The notes: generated by a model not told the origin, from the sequence alone. A DNA stretch of 64,000 nucleotides from Acidobacteriota bacterium (GCA_016715865.1 JADJXM010000001.1:62001-126000), one strand, 5' to 3'; shown: positions 22,368 through 40,349, numbered from the stretch's first letter. A program made the numbers and translations.

Positions 22368-23405
22368 TCATCTTTCCCCCAGAAATTTTGCACGATTGAT
22401 TTTGAGTAGTCTACATGCAGCTTCATAAATCTCTTCTTCCGGGACCATTTCGATATGAGGTGCGCGGATGTGTTCGACGCGCGATCCGAGAATATCGTGG
22501 TCTGACGCGCCGGCTGATACGGATGCGACGACGACCGGAGTTCCAACAGCGGCTGCAACGTGAGCCGGGCCGCTGTGATTGGCGAGGAGCAGGCTCAGGC
22601 GCGCGGTCGCCGAGATGAAATCGACCAGTTTCGGCAGTCGCAAAATGATCGATGATCTGGCGGGAAGCGCCTTTGCGATACGCCTGGCTATGGCGCGCTC
22701 GCGCGGGCCGGAAAAGACGATCACTCGGGCATCGTAATTATTGATCAAACGCGAGGCGATCGAGGCGAAGCGGTCGGTTGGCCAGCGCTGACCGGCCGAG
22801 CCCGCGCCGGGATGAATACCCACCAGCAGGTCGCCCATTCGCGCGCCATGTTTTTGCAGCATCCGGTCAATCGCTTCATCGGATTCGCGAGCCGTCTTCA
22901 GTCGCGGCTCTGATTCGATCGGCCTGACGCCAAGCTGCTCGAGGCATTTCAGATATTCGTGCGCCTTATGCCGGTGAATCTGAGGGCGGTTGGCAAGAAG
23001 GTCAGAGACGCGTTCGATCAGCGCGCCCACTCCGCCCGTTGCGCTCGAACCCGGGCGCAGCCGTTCGCGTGGTTTCGATGCCGAGAGAATGATCGACGAT
23101 TCGGAACCCGATTGAAACTCAATTGCCAGATCGTAAGCGCTGTCCCGCAACTCACGCAGTGCGCCTGCGCTCCGATAAAATGCCTGGGGACCGAATATCT
23201 CTGCGCGGCGAAACCTGCCGACGGCAAGAACGCGATCAACGCAACCGGTCAGCCTGATCAATTCCGCTCCTACGATGCCTGATACGACTGTGATACGCGC
23301 CTTCGGAAGATGACTGCGAAGCGAGCGCAGGGCTGGAAGCGCGAGCACGGTCTCTTCCAGCCCTGCGATGTGAAGAATCAGTATGTTTTGGGGCGTGGCA
23401 TTCAT
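22368..23405 (-). CDS. Glycosyltransferase family 9 (heptosyltransferase-like)
   Basis: The 345-residue cytoplasmic enzyme has the GT9 layout: N-terminal Rossmann half starting NILILHIAGLEETVLALPAL, and C-terminal donor-binding half with GIHPGAGSAGQRWP and ANHSGPAHVAAAVGTPVV. GT9 enzymes add heptose or related sugars to the LPS core. The acceptor cannot be read from sequence. LptD is also encoded in the window, so LPS biosynthesis fits. It stands 57 bases downstream of gpmI on the same strand. Confidence 0.88.
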   Translation of the reverse strand: MNATPQNILILHIAGLEETVLALPALRSLRSHLPKARITVVSGIVGAELIRLTGCVDRVLAVGRFRRAEIFGPQAFYRSAGALRELRDSAYDLAIEFQSGSESSIILSASKPRERLRPGSSATGGVGALIERVSDLLANRPQIHRHKAHEYLKCLEQLGVRPIESEPRLKTARESDEAIDRMLQKHGARMGDLLVGIHPGAGSAGQRWPTDRFASIASRLINNYDARVIVFSGPRERAIARRIAKALPARSSIILRLPKLVDFISATARLSLLLANHSGPAHVAAAVGTPVVVASVSAGASDHDILGSRVEHIRAPHIEMVPEEEIYEAACRLLKINRAKFLGER

Positions 23406-23462
23406 TCAGACGGAACGCCGACCTCCGGTCGGCATTAGACCAGACAACCAACAAGGCCCCGG

Positions 23463-25010
<1,548 letters not shown>

Positions 25011-25082
25011 AGCGGCATCATAGCGAAAACACTGCTCGACATCAAATTACAGCTCGGCGACCGGTCGGTGACGGAACGCAGT

Positions 25083-25110
25083 TTGATTATCTCCCGTTTT
25101 GTTTTAGACT
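25083..25110 (+). promoter_or_regulatory. Putative promoter of the kinase gene
   Basis: TTGATT (25083-25088), 16 bases, TAGACT (25105-25110), about 100 bases before the chosen start. Reasonable match, medium to low confidence. Confidence 0.35.
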
Positions 25111-25213
25111 AAGCGAGATTGCACCGTTATTACCAATCTTGCCAGGACCCCCTTATCCCGTCAGGGCGCATTCCTGGCTGGCGAGTGATGGAACCGAGGG
25201 GCTGAAAAAATCG

Positions 25214-27751
25214 ATGATCTTCTGTACCAGTTGTGGAAAGAAACTGAACGATGGCGCGGCATTTTGCGATAGCTGCGGCACGAAGACACTTGTCGTGAGG
25301 CCGACGCCGCCGGAGTCTTCGACGGGCGGAGTTCCATCAGGTTCCGATGAAGTCAAGGCCAATGCGGGTCAGTCGCGAGATGACGACTTTTCCACTCTGG
25401 TTAATACGGCGGCGGCTCCGGTCTCGATCGGAAGTCAGGTCGGACGAGTGCTTGGCGGGCGCTATCAGCTGGACGATTGCATCGGCAGCGGCGGGATGGG
25501 GGAGATTTACAAGGCCCGGCGGCTGCACATCGGAGATACGGTTGCGGTCAAGGTTCTGCGCCCGGATGTCGTCGAGAACGACAAGTCCCGGCAGAGATTC
25601 TATCGAGAAGCTCGAGCTGCGGCCATGCTCCATCATCCGAATGCCGTCGTCATACACGATTTCGGTGAAGACGCCGATGGGACGACCTATATCGTCATGG
25701 AACTGCTGGTCGGTCGAAGCCTGCGACAGGTGCTGGTCGAAGAAGGTGCGATCACATCCGCCCGCGCCTACAGCATCATGCGCCAGGCCTGTGCGGCGAT
25801 CGATGCCGGGCACCGCAACGGGATAGTTCACCGCGACATCAAACCCGACAACATCGTTCTCATTAATTCTCACGATGGCACTGACCTGGTCAAGATTCTC
25901 GATTTCGGAATCGCCAAGGTCAGGGATTCCGCGATCGACACGCACAGCCTCGAGCAGCGACTGACGAATTACGGGACAATCATCGGGACTCCGCATTATA
26001 TGTCTCCCGAACAATGCCAGGGAGAAGAGGCCGATTCACGTTCTGACATATACAGTATCGGTGTCGTGCTTTACGAACTGCTCACGGGTGTCGCACCTTT
26101 CGCAGCTAAAACGCCCACTGGAATCGCAATCAAGCATGTCACCGAACAGCCACGACCTCTGCGTGAGATTAATCCGAACATAAGTTCCGCGGTCGAGAAG
26201 GTCGTTCTGCGCGCATTGGAGAAAAATCCGAACTCGCGCCCGCAGACGGCGCTCGAACTGTCACGCGAATTCGAAGCGGCCATCAATCTCGAACCCGACA
26301 CTGTTCGTCTGACCGGAGAGAAAGAGATCCCGGTCGTGCAGCAGGTACAACCGGAATCAGGTGATTCGGGTGCAGAATTGATCAAGTCAACCGAGAAGCC
26401 TCAGGTGAAAACGCCGCAGCCGCCGATGAGTTATGACACATCAATCAACCCGGCTCAGACAGAGGTTCTCGGATCGTCTGCGACGGAAACATTGCCTTCA
26501 TCGGGTGAAACCGCCACGGGCAAAATGGTTGAACAACCAACCGGCAAGATCGATGCTGCAACCATGCCGATCGGAAGGCTGGTTCAGGTCCCTGATCAGG
26601 CTCCGGCCGAAGCTGCGCCGGAAACGGATGGCAAAATTGTCGAGCCGGTCAAAGCTCAACCTGAAATTGTTGGTGAGAAGTCAGGCAAAGTGGCGGACAA
26701 TAAGTCCGGCAAAGCCAAATCCGGTAAGCCTCAAAAGATCGACAAGGTCGAAGAAAAGACTGTCGCAACTCCTGCCACAGTGCCTGCCAGGACATACTCT
26801 CCAACACCCTCTTCGGCACCGGCTGTACCTTCCGCCGGCACAGCGCGTAAATCGAATATGCCTGTTCTGGCGGGCATCGGGGCCGTCGTGCTGATCGTTG
26901 CGGCGATCGGTCTATGGATGACTTTTTCTTCCGGCAGTGAAACTCCGGCCGTTTCCGATGCGGCAACTTCAGCACCTACGGCCGCGACCGGCGATGCTCC
27001 GGCCTCGCCCGAGCCAACGTCGGCATACCCGCAAGTTGCGGCGCCGGAAGGCATGGTCTATGTGCTTGGAGGCGTCCTGCGAATCGGCCGGGATGAGGGA
27101 GACAAGAACGAAAAGCCGGCTCACGTCGCGACTATCAAACCGTTCTTTATCGATCGAACCGAAGTCACGAATGCTCAGTATCTGAAATTCATAGAAGCGA
27201 CCGGATATGCTGCTCCGCCGTCATGGAAAGGAAACCGTTTTCCAGAAGGCGCCGATCAGCTTCCGGTATCAGACGTCACGTGGGAAGACGCGACGGCTTA
27301 TGCGACCTGGGCCGGCAAGCGATTGCCGACCGAGGAGGAATGGGAATTCGCTGCTCGAGGCCCTGAAGGAAGACTCTATCCGTGGGGTGACAAGTTTCAA
27401 TCTGAGGCAGCCAACATTTCAGCCAGGTCCGGCGAAAAGCGTGAACTTGCGCCAGTCGGGCAGTTCGCCGTCGGCGCCAGCGTCTTTGGCGTAGTGGACC
27501 TGTCGGGAAATGTCTGGGAGTGGACATCCAACGATTTCGCTGCCTACCCGGGCGGGAAGGTCGATCCTCCCAGAGCCGGCTATTCTAATTTGAAAGTAAT
27601 CCGTGGCGGATCATATGAGAGCACTCCGCAGTTTGCGTCATCGACCTATCGGGTCGGCTGGCCTGCATCCAGAAAGAACTGGCCGAATCCGTCGCAGGCT
27701 GTCTATGCTCAGACTGGGTTCCGTTGCGCCATGGATGCGGAAAATCAATAG
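25214..27751 (+). CDS. Ser/Thr protein kinase with N-terminal zinc ribbon and extracellular FGE-sulfatase domain
   Basis: From the ATG at 25214 (845 residues) the order is: zinc ribbon C4-x2-C7..C18-x2-C21; PknB-like kinase ~84-345 with GSGGMGE (91-97), K113, H206-R-D208, K210, N213 and D230-F-G; a long Pro/Lys/Ala-rich linker; one membrane helix (MPVLAGIGAVVLIVAAIGLW, near residue 560); and a formylglycine-generating-enzyme/sulfatase-modifying domain with FFIDRTEVTNAQYLKF, RLPTEEEWEFAARG, DLSGNVWEWTSNDF and VIRGGSY. The kinase faces the cytoplasm and the FGE fold the periplasm, so the latter likely senses a ligand. FGE cysteines of true sulfatase activators are not evident. An upstream TTG would add 25 residues. 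Confidence 0.93.
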   Translation: MIFCTSCGKKLNDGAAFCDSCGTKTLVVRPTPPESSTGGVPSGSDEVKANAGQSRDDDFSTLVNTAAAPVSIGSQVGRVLGGRYQLDDCIGSGGMGEIYKARRLHIGDTVAVKVLRPDVVENDKSRQRFYREARAAAMLHHPNAVVIHDFGEDADGTTYIVMELLVGRSLRQVLVEEGAITSARAYSIMRQACAAIDAGHRNGIVHRDIKPDNIVLINSHDGTDLVKILDFGIAKVRDSAIDTHSLEQRLTNYGTIIGTPHYMSPEQCQGEEADSRSDIYSIGVVLYELLTGVAPFAAKTPTGIAIKHVTEQPRPLREINPNISSAVEKVVLRALEKNPNSRPQTALELSREFEAAINLEPDTVRLTGEKEIPVVQQVQPESGDSGAELIKSTEKPQVKTPQPPMSYDTSINPAQTEVLGSSATETLPSSGETATGKMVEQPTGKIDAATMPIGRLVQVPDQAPAEAAPETDGKIVEPVKAQPEIVGEKSGKVADNKSGKAKSGKPQKIDKVEEKTVATPATVPARTYSPTPSSAPAVPSAGTARKSNMPVLAGIGAVVLIVAAIGLWMTFSSGSETPAVSDAATSAPTAATGDAPASPEPTSAYPQVAAPEGMVYVLGGVLRIGRDEGDKNEKPAHVATIKPFFIDRTEVTNAQYLKFIEATGYAAPPSWKGNRFPEGADQLPVSDVTWEDATAYATWAGKRLPTEEEWEFAARGPEGRLYPWGDKFQSEAANISARSGEKRELAPVGQFAVGASVFGVVDLSGNVWEWTSNDFAAYPGGKVDPPRAGYSNLKVIRGGSYESTPQFASSTYRVGWPASRKNWPNPSQAVYAQTGFRCAMDAENQ

Positions 27752-27800
27752 AGTCGCTGCCCTTGACTGCATCATTTTGGGACAGCGCTAAGCTAGTGGA

Positions 27801-28877
<1,077 letters not shown>

Positions 28878-28911
28878 AGGTTACCGGATTTACACATTAA
28901 GAAGAGTGAGA

Positions 28912-29006
28912 AGTTCATTCATAAAGGGCACGAAGATATCACGCAGGGAACAACTAATCCTGTTCACCTTCGTGCTTTCTTTGCTGTGTCCTTTTTGATG
29001 AATTCT
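28912..29006. repeat. Imperfect 95-bp inverted repeat between genes
   Basis: GCACGAAG (28928-28935) pairs with CTTCGTGC (28968-28975), inner GAACA with TGTTC, and the outer TTCATTCATAAAGG with the imperfect CCTTTTTGATGAA. It fills most of the gap before argH. It resembles dispersed palindromic units of other genomes and may also act on transcript ends; I see no T tract of a classic terminator. Confidence 0.5.
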
Positions 29007-29016
29007 TAAACAAAGT

Positions 29017-30398
29017 ATGAATCTTTGGGGAGGACGGTTCACCGGCGAGACCGATCGCAAATTCGCCGAATTCAACGCCAGTTTCAGTTTCGACAGGCGT
29101 CTGATCTTCGCCGATCTTCGCGCATGCAAGGTGCATGCCCAGGGGCTTGGACGCGCCGGAGTGCTGTCCACGGAAGAAGTCGGCTCCATCATGCGCGGAC
29201 TGGAATTAATCGAATCGAAAGCGGCCGAGCCTGGATATCTTGAAAGTACTGAATTCGCCGGCAGTGAGGATGTTCACAGCTTCATCGAATCGCGTCTGGT
29301 CGAGCTGATCGGGCAGACGGGTTTCAAACTTCATACCGGTCGCAGCCGTAATGACCAGGTTGCCGTCGCGACGCGACTCTTTCTGAGGGAAGAAGCTGTC
29401 AGGATAGATGAGGTCATGCGCATCGCCCAGGAGGCCCTGCTCGATCTGGCTGAGAGGTATGCCGGCGACCCGCTTCCCGGTTACACGCACCTGCAGAAAG
29501 CCCAACCCATACTGTTTGCTCACTTTTTGCTCGCCTATTTCAACATGCTGGCGCGAGACCGCGCCCGTCTTGCCGACGTCGTCAAGCGAGTCAATGTCAT
29601 GCCGCTCGGCTCCGGGGCACTGGCCGGGACTAATTTCAAGATCGATCGCGAATGGATGGCAGACCGGCTCGGTTTTTCCGGCGTCACCAGAAACAGTCTC
29701 GACGCCGTCAGCGACCGCGATTACATTCTGGAATTCATCAATTTCGCGGCCATTGCGATGATGCACCTCTCGCGACTGGCGGAGGACCTGATCATCTATT
29801 CGACGCAGGAATTCGGCTTTATCAGATTGGGCGACGCCATCTCGACGGGCAGCAGCCTCATGCCACAAAAGAAGAACCCGGATTCGCTGGAACTTATCCG
29901 CGGAAAAGCCGCGAGGGTGATCGGCCATTCGACGGCCATGCTTACGCTCGCCAAGGGGTTACCGCTCGCTTACAACAAGGATCTGCAGGAGGACAAGGAA
30001 GCCCTCTTCGATACGATCGATACGCTCTCGGACAGCCTGATTGTGACCTCGACCGTGCTCGGAAATATCGAACTCGATCGCAATCGCGCCCGCGCCGCTG
30101 CCATCACCGATTACACCAACGCCACTGATCTGGCTGATTATCTGGTTCGCAAGGGGCTTGAATTCAGAAAAGCACATGAGGCTGTCGGGCAGATCGTTGT
30201 CTATGCCATCGGTCAGGGAAAGCAATTGCAGGAGCTGACACTGGATGAGGCCCGAAGTTTTTCTCCGCTCTTCGAAGATGATGTCTTTTCTGCAATTTCG
30301 CTCGAAAGCTCGCTCGCAGGCAAGAATCAGATCGGCGGCACCTCTCTTGAACAGGTCGCGCATGAACTCGCACGGGCCAGAGATTCCATCAAAGCGTA

Positions 30399-30399
<1 letters not shown>
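29017..30399 (+). CDS. argH: Argininosuccinate lyase
   Basis: The 460-residue last enzyme of arginine synthesis splits argininosuccinate into arginine and fumarate. It begins NLWGGRFTGETD, has HTGRSRNDQVATR-like text (HTGRSRNDQVAVATRLF), the HLQKAQP block, and the superfamily signature GSSLMPQKKNPD with the catalytic serine. Length is normal and the start is the first ATG after the inverted repeat. No other arg genes are beside it. Confidence 0.97.
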
Positions 30400-30475
<76 letters not shown>

Positions 30476-30559
30476 AAATATTATAGACACACGATTATTA
30501 ATAGTGTCAAGCCAAAATTAGAATATCCATTAGAAGAAATAATGGCTGGCCGGGGGGGC

Positions 30560-31729
<1,170 letters not shown>

Positions 31730-31749
31730 CTTGATTTTGTTGTCAGGGA

Positions 31750-31971
31750 TCAGGGGGTGAGTCGGGACACGACTTTTGTTCCCGCTCCGCGTTTGATCGT
31801 CCGCTTGACGAACTGTTCGACCGCCGGACGGAGCAACCACTTCGATTCGTTCTGCTCAATAACTTGCAGCGCTCCCTGAGCCACCGCCAGTTCAATCGTC
31901 GCAACCGGAATATCATACTCGCGCGCCGCACCCTTGTAACTCATCAGTTCCTTGCTGTCATATACACTCAT
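31750..31971 (-). CDS. Small excisionase/MerR-like helix-turn-helix protein
   Basis: This 73-residue protein reads SYKGAAREYDIPVATIELAV and then KWLLRPAVEQFVKRTIKRG, the pattern of helix-turn-helix excisionase-type DNA-binding domains. The ATG at 31971 has an AGGA site five bases upstream; an ATG four codons earlier has none. It lies just upstream of the aminotransferase gene and may control it. No phage genes are nearby. The call is moderate because the gene is short. Confidence 0.6.
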   Translation of the reverse strand: MSVYDSKELMSYKGAAREYDIPVATIELAVAQGALQVIEQNESKWLLRPAVEQFVKRTIKRGAGTKVVSRLTP

Positions 31972-32251
<280 letters not shown>

Positions 32252-32710
32252 ATGGATTGCGCGAGTTTTGAGGATCTGATCAGCGAATACCTGGATTGCA
32301 GCATGGCGAGACCTGAACGCAGAATCTTTTGCGAGCATCTGCTGGCCTGTCGCCCATGCCATCAGCTCTTCAATGATGTGCGAGAGGCGATCGATACGTG
32401 CCACGATTTGAAGGTCTCTCAGATGCACGAGATCGCCGTCTTCACAGAGGTCGAACAGAAGATCATAAATGCGACAACAGTGGGTGAGATGCTCAGTTGC
32501 CGCGCGCTGGACGCCCTCATCTCGGACTATTTCGATGGCGTCTTCGAAAGCTCCGGCGAGACGATCTTCGCCGAGCATTTCGATGTCTGCGACGGTTGCC
32601 GGCGGCTGGTCGATGGCGTCAGGGAATCGATTGATGAGCAGGAGGCGATGGAGGTGCCGGACGACCTTTATGATCGAATCTTCGCCGCAACAGTAGGCGC
32701 CAGACGTTAA
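32252..32710 (+). CDS. Tandem zf-HC2 (anti-sigma-like) zinc finger protein
   Basis: The 152-residue soluble protein contains two copies of one zinc finger: C3-x25-H29-x3-C33-x2-C36 and C83-x25-H109-x3-C113-x2-C116, with the same spacing. The second copy reads SCRALDALISDYFDG and HFDVCDGC. Single zf-HC2 domains bind sigma factors as anti-sigma factors, but no sigma gene and no membrane helix are present here. GGAGTGAAGAG precedes the ATG. The gene is 17 bases ahead of lptD, so they are probably cotranscribed and it may link envelope stress to LPS transport; this is inference. Confidence 0.75.
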   Translation: MDCASFEDLISEYLDCSMARPERRIFCEHLLACRPCHQLFNDVREAIDTCHDLKVSQMHEIAVFTEVEQKIINATTVGEMLSCRALDALISDYFDGVFESSGETIFAEHFDVCDGCRRLVDGVRESIDEQEAMEVPDDLYDRIFAATVGARR

Positions 32711-32727
32711 CAGCCACTTCATATTTC

Positions 32728-35106
<2,379 letters not shown>

Positions 35107-35112
<6 letters not shown>

Positions 35113-35155
35113 AAAGTAGAAAAGAAAGAATGCACCCTCTTTCTACTTTTTACTT
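35107..35155. repeat. Heptamer hairpin site 6, short loop
   Basis: AAGTAAAAAGTAGAAA (35107-35122) and its perfect complement (35140-35155) form a 16-bp stem with a 17-base loop. It overlaps the lptD stop codon. It may act as a 3' hairpin of that transcript. Confidence 0.88.
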
Positions 35156-35284
35156 GTATTAATGATCTGTTTTAATGCAGATTGTGCATTATTGTTAAGC
35201 TTCTCTAACAAATAATTGTAAAGTGCTGAGAAATAAAGGCTCATTATAGAAAAAGGAAATCTATCGAGTCAAAAAGCGACATTC

Positions 35285-35324
<40 letters not shown>

Positions 35325-35330
35325 TAAACA

Positions 35331-35840
<510 letters not shown>

Positions 35841-36497
35841 ACATACGGATTGGATCGATCCGGTGTTGTTGATCCGTGACGCGCTTTGGCATAATTCCAG
35901 GTGCGTCAAATCAAACTGATTTTTAAGAGCTGCCCCGATTTCGGATTGTGGTCCGGAATCGGGTTTTCTTTTTTTTTCAGCGAAATTTCAACGCCAAGTC
36001 ATCCCGGCGTTGGATTTTTATGGGCCGGGAAGTGATATTTTTTTCACTGGATGTTTCGTTTGTGAAACTATTAGTGTTCCACGGCAGTATCAATCGACGA
36101 TTCCTCTTCTAATTACCTCTAAATACACTGTATCTGGGTATGCACGTGTTCGCTATACCAGATGATGTATCAGGTGTCCATCCTCGACCGACTAAACGCT
36201 TAAGCAAATCTCAAATGATAAAGCCATGTTTAAACTGTTATGTAGTTTATTAAGTTTCATCAGTGAAACTGTTGATAAAAAGGGCTTTACAGCTTTTTTG
36301 TTCCGTGTTACTTTGCCATCCACGTCAGTCAGATAGAAGTTTTAAGCAAGCGGGCAGCAAAAAAAGGTTCAAAAGTGGTGCAGTCCGTCAGGCGATCAGA
36401 CAGACAGACAAACTTACAGACATATTAAATAAGATAGAGCTACGGATGAGAGGCTGAGAGATGTATCAAAGGCCGCACTGGTCCGTATGAGGTAACG
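35841..36497. other. Gene-free 650-bp region between carD and the phosphohexomutase
   Basis: After the terminator, about 500 AT-rich bases contain hairpins such as AGTTTCA-TCAG-TGAAACT near 36255-36272 and CAACGCC..GGCGTTG at 35989-36012, plus a CAGACAGACAGACA tract near 36400. A 64-codon frame at 36263-36457 has no recognisable features and I do not call it. I see no tRNA or riboswitch. It could be a long leader of the downstream gene or a decayed insertion. Confidence 0.35.
35933..35975 (+). terminator. Rho-independent terminator of carD
   Basis: CCCGATTTCGGA and TCCGGAATCGGG form a 12-base stem with one G-T pair around a short loop, followed by TTTTCTTTTTTTT. It is 93 bases after the carD stop. 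Confidence 0.88.
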
Positions 36498-38238
<1,741 letters not shown>

Positions 38239-38328
38239 TCCGGGCGTTCTTCGGCATCATCATGATTCACGGACCGATCCACGTGTTGATGCCGGAGGGC
38301 CAACTTGTATTGCGGGTTGGGACAATTG

Positions 38329-38769
38329 CTACCCTTCCAGATTTTCAACATCTGCCAGGTCTTGTAACCGCCCTGTAGCCTTTTTATTCTTTTTCAGATT
38401 TTCGATGTCGATGAAGTTTACTGTGGTCTCATCAATTAATACTTCAAATTTCACTTCATAGCATTCTTTAAAGTTCACCCCTTCGAGTGAGACAAACAAA
38501 TCAATTCGATTCGGAGCAAGCCCGAGTTGAATGACTTGATCCGGAACTAAAAAATCATCAACTTTCAATCCGAGTGAGCCGAAACCGAATTGTTCCAGTG
38601 CTTTGATGACGTTTGCTGCGTTCTGTGGATTTAATTCAATCCACACATCGAGGTCTTTTGTGTATCGAGGGTGGCCATGTACTGCCACTGCATATCCACC
38701 GACGACCAAATATCGAACTCCGTTATTGTTTAATAATGCGATAAACTCTTTGAAGTCTTGGTTCAGCAT
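38329..38769 (-). CDS. Nucleotidyltransferase-fold protein (DUF6036-like), possible toxin-antitoxin component
   Basis: The 146-residue protein has YLVVGGYAVAVHGHPRYTKDLDVWI, whose G-G-x9-T-K-D-x-D pattern is the minimal nucleotidyltransferase core, then PNRIDLFVSLEGV with a third acidic site. Such proteins modify or bind nucleic acids in toxin-antitoxin systems. The gene overlaps the upstream 65-residue partner by 47 bases. The region is visibly richer in A/T than its neighbours, suggesting transfer. Confidence 0.75.
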   Translation of the reverse strand: MLNQDFKEFIALLNNNGVRYLVVGGYAVAVHGHPRYTKDLDVWIELNPQNAANVIKALEQFGFGSLGLKVDDFLVPDQVIQLGLAPNRIDLFVSLEGVNFKECYEVKFEVLIDETTVNFIDIENLKKNKKATGRLQDLADVENLEG

Positions 38770-38920
38770 TGTATTTCCAGAGATGATATTCTCGCCTGAT
38801 CTGCTCTAGCGCCAAAAGTCTGGCTTGGTGCGATTGTGATTTCCAATATTCGATATCAGCCTTTTGCTCGCCAATTTTAACTATCGTAAATACTGGGATA
38901 ATTCTTGGTCTGGATTCCAT
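38723..38920 (-). CDS. Small partner protein of the nucleotidyltransferase
   Basis: The 65-residue protein ends with EYWKSQSHQARLLALEQIR, REYHLWK and RLQRVYRIIK, the pattern of small proteins encoded beside nucleotidyltransferases (paired Y-W near the middle, LEQIRR and L-Q-R-V-x-R). The start is the ATG at 38920; a second ATG three codons earlier (38929) is possible. It is likely the antitoxin or cognate partner, by gene order only. Confidence 0.6.
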   Translation of the reverse strand: MESRPRIIPVFTIVKIGEQKADIEYWKSQSHQARLLALEQIRREYHLWKYNAEPRLQRVYRIIKQ

Positions 38921-39043
38921 AATTGCCATATTATCATATATTTATGACATGATGTAAGATCGGTTCTTTGATTTGTAACGACACAAAGAATCACATTTAG
39001 TGCGACAATCGACAAAGATACGAGGGTGACGTTCTCTCGATGC

Positions 39044-40144
39044 TCACCCCCCGCGTTTCGATTTTGAGCGTGCTTCGGCCTCACGGCTGAGCTTCTTCCA
39101 GCGACTCTTCTCTGTCTTCTGAGCCAGAACATCCTGACGTCGAGCCAGGACTTTCAATTCCTTTTGCAATTTCAGGTAATTGGCGAGGCGGCCTTCGTCG
39201 AGCGTTCCGTTTGTGATGGCCGCGCGGACGGCGCAGCGGGGCTCCGAATGGTGGCCGCAATCAGTGAAATGGCATTTGGCCGCAACTGATTCGATATCAT
39301 CGAAGGTGGTTTCGAGCCCTTCGGTCGCATCCCAGAGCTGAATTTCGCGCATCCCGGGAGTGTCGATGACGATGCCGCCCCGTGGGAGAAGTATCAATTC
39401 GCGATGTCGTGTGGCATGCTGGCCGCGATCATCGGATTCGCGAACGATTTTGACCATTTGCCGGTCTTCTCCGAGGAGGCGATTGATGAGCGTGGATTTC
39501 CCGACTCCGGATGAACCGATGATGGCCACCGTTTTACCGCGCTGAAAATACTGATCGAGCGCATCAAGACCTTCATCTTTAATCGAACAGATCGCATGGA
39601 CTGGCACGTCCGATGACAGTTTCTCAACCTGGGCGAACTTCGCTTCGACATCATCACAAAGATCAGTCTTGGTGAGGACGATGACAGGAGTGGCGCCGCT
39701 CTCCCAGACGATAGCGAGATAGCGCTCGAGACGGCGTAAATTGAAATCCTGGTTGAGCGACGTGACCAGAAAGACAGTATCGATGTTTGCTCCGACGATC
39801 TGCTCATCGGTTTTGGAGCCCTTCATCTTGCGCGCGAAACTGGATCTGCGAGGGATGAGCGCATGGATGATTGCCCGGTCATCGTTTTTACGAAGTTTGA
39901 TGGCAACCCAGTCGCCGACGGCCGGAAGCTCGGAGCGGCTTGCGGCTTCATGCTTGAGACGGCCGGCCAGCTCAGTCAGCAGCTCCCCCTGAGCCGTTTG
40001 GACTCGATAAAATTTATTGTATTCGAGCGTGACACGCCCCGGCATGAGCCCATCGGCCAGATATGGCGCGAACTCGCGGGCCAGCCTGTCATCCCAGCCC
40101 CAGTCTTCCAGATTGCTTTGATCAGGGTTATGCGTACTGTCCAC
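39044..40144 (-). CDS. rsgA: Ribosome small-subunit GTPase A
   Basis: The 366-residue circularly permuted GTPase that matures the 30S subunit has TKTD (G4), GSSGVGKST (G1), DTPGMRE (G3) and a C-terminal zinc site CHFTDCGHHSEPRC, with a basic tail SREAEARSKSKRGG. An N-terminal OB-fold (GRVTLEYNKFYRV) precedes it. Order G4-G1-G3 is diagnostic. The start ATG at 40144 follows an unremarkable site. Confidence 0.94.
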   Translation of the reverse strand: MDSTHNPDQSNLEDWGWDDRLAREFAPYLADGLMPGRVTLEYNKFYRVQTAQGELLTELAGRLKHEAASRSELPAVGDWVAIKLRKNDDRAIIHALIPRRSSFARKMKGSKTDEQIVGANIDTVFLVTSLNQDFNLRRLERYLAIVWESGATPVIVLTKTDLCDDVEAKFAQVEKLSSDVPVHAICSIKDEGLDALDQYFQRGKTVAIIGSSGVGKSTLINRLLGEDRQMVKIVRESDDRGQHATRHRELILLPRGGIVIDTPGMREIQLWDATEGLETTFDDIESVAAKCHFTDCGHHSEPRCAVRAAITNGTLDEGRLANYLKLQKELKVLARRQDVLAQKTEKSRWKKLSREAEARSKSKRGG

Positions 40145-40260
40145 CTTTCAACTTTCTGCTATCCTCTTTTTTCTACATTTTATTGACTGAATAATTCTCG
40201 TCTATCGGGCCGATCCTGTAAATCCCGTGCCCCGGTCGGCCGATTCGCCGGGCAGCCGCT

Positions 40261-40288
40261 TTGACTTTGGAACCCTTTGTTTTACGAT
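40261..40288 (+). promoter_or_regulatory. Putative promoter of the PhoX-like gene
   Basis: TTGACT (40261-40266), 16-base spacer, TACGAT (40283-40288), 61 bases before the start codon. Good -35, moderate -10. Confidence 0.4.
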
Positions 40289-40349
40289 GAGAGTCTCATG
40301 ATTCGAACAAGTTGAATCCAGGATTGTAAACCATACAGGAGTGAATTAA

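Noticed and set aside
36263..36457. 64-codon frame in the long gap before the phosphohexomutase
   Set aside because: Cys-rich basic text without start context or domain; composition of non-coding DNA.
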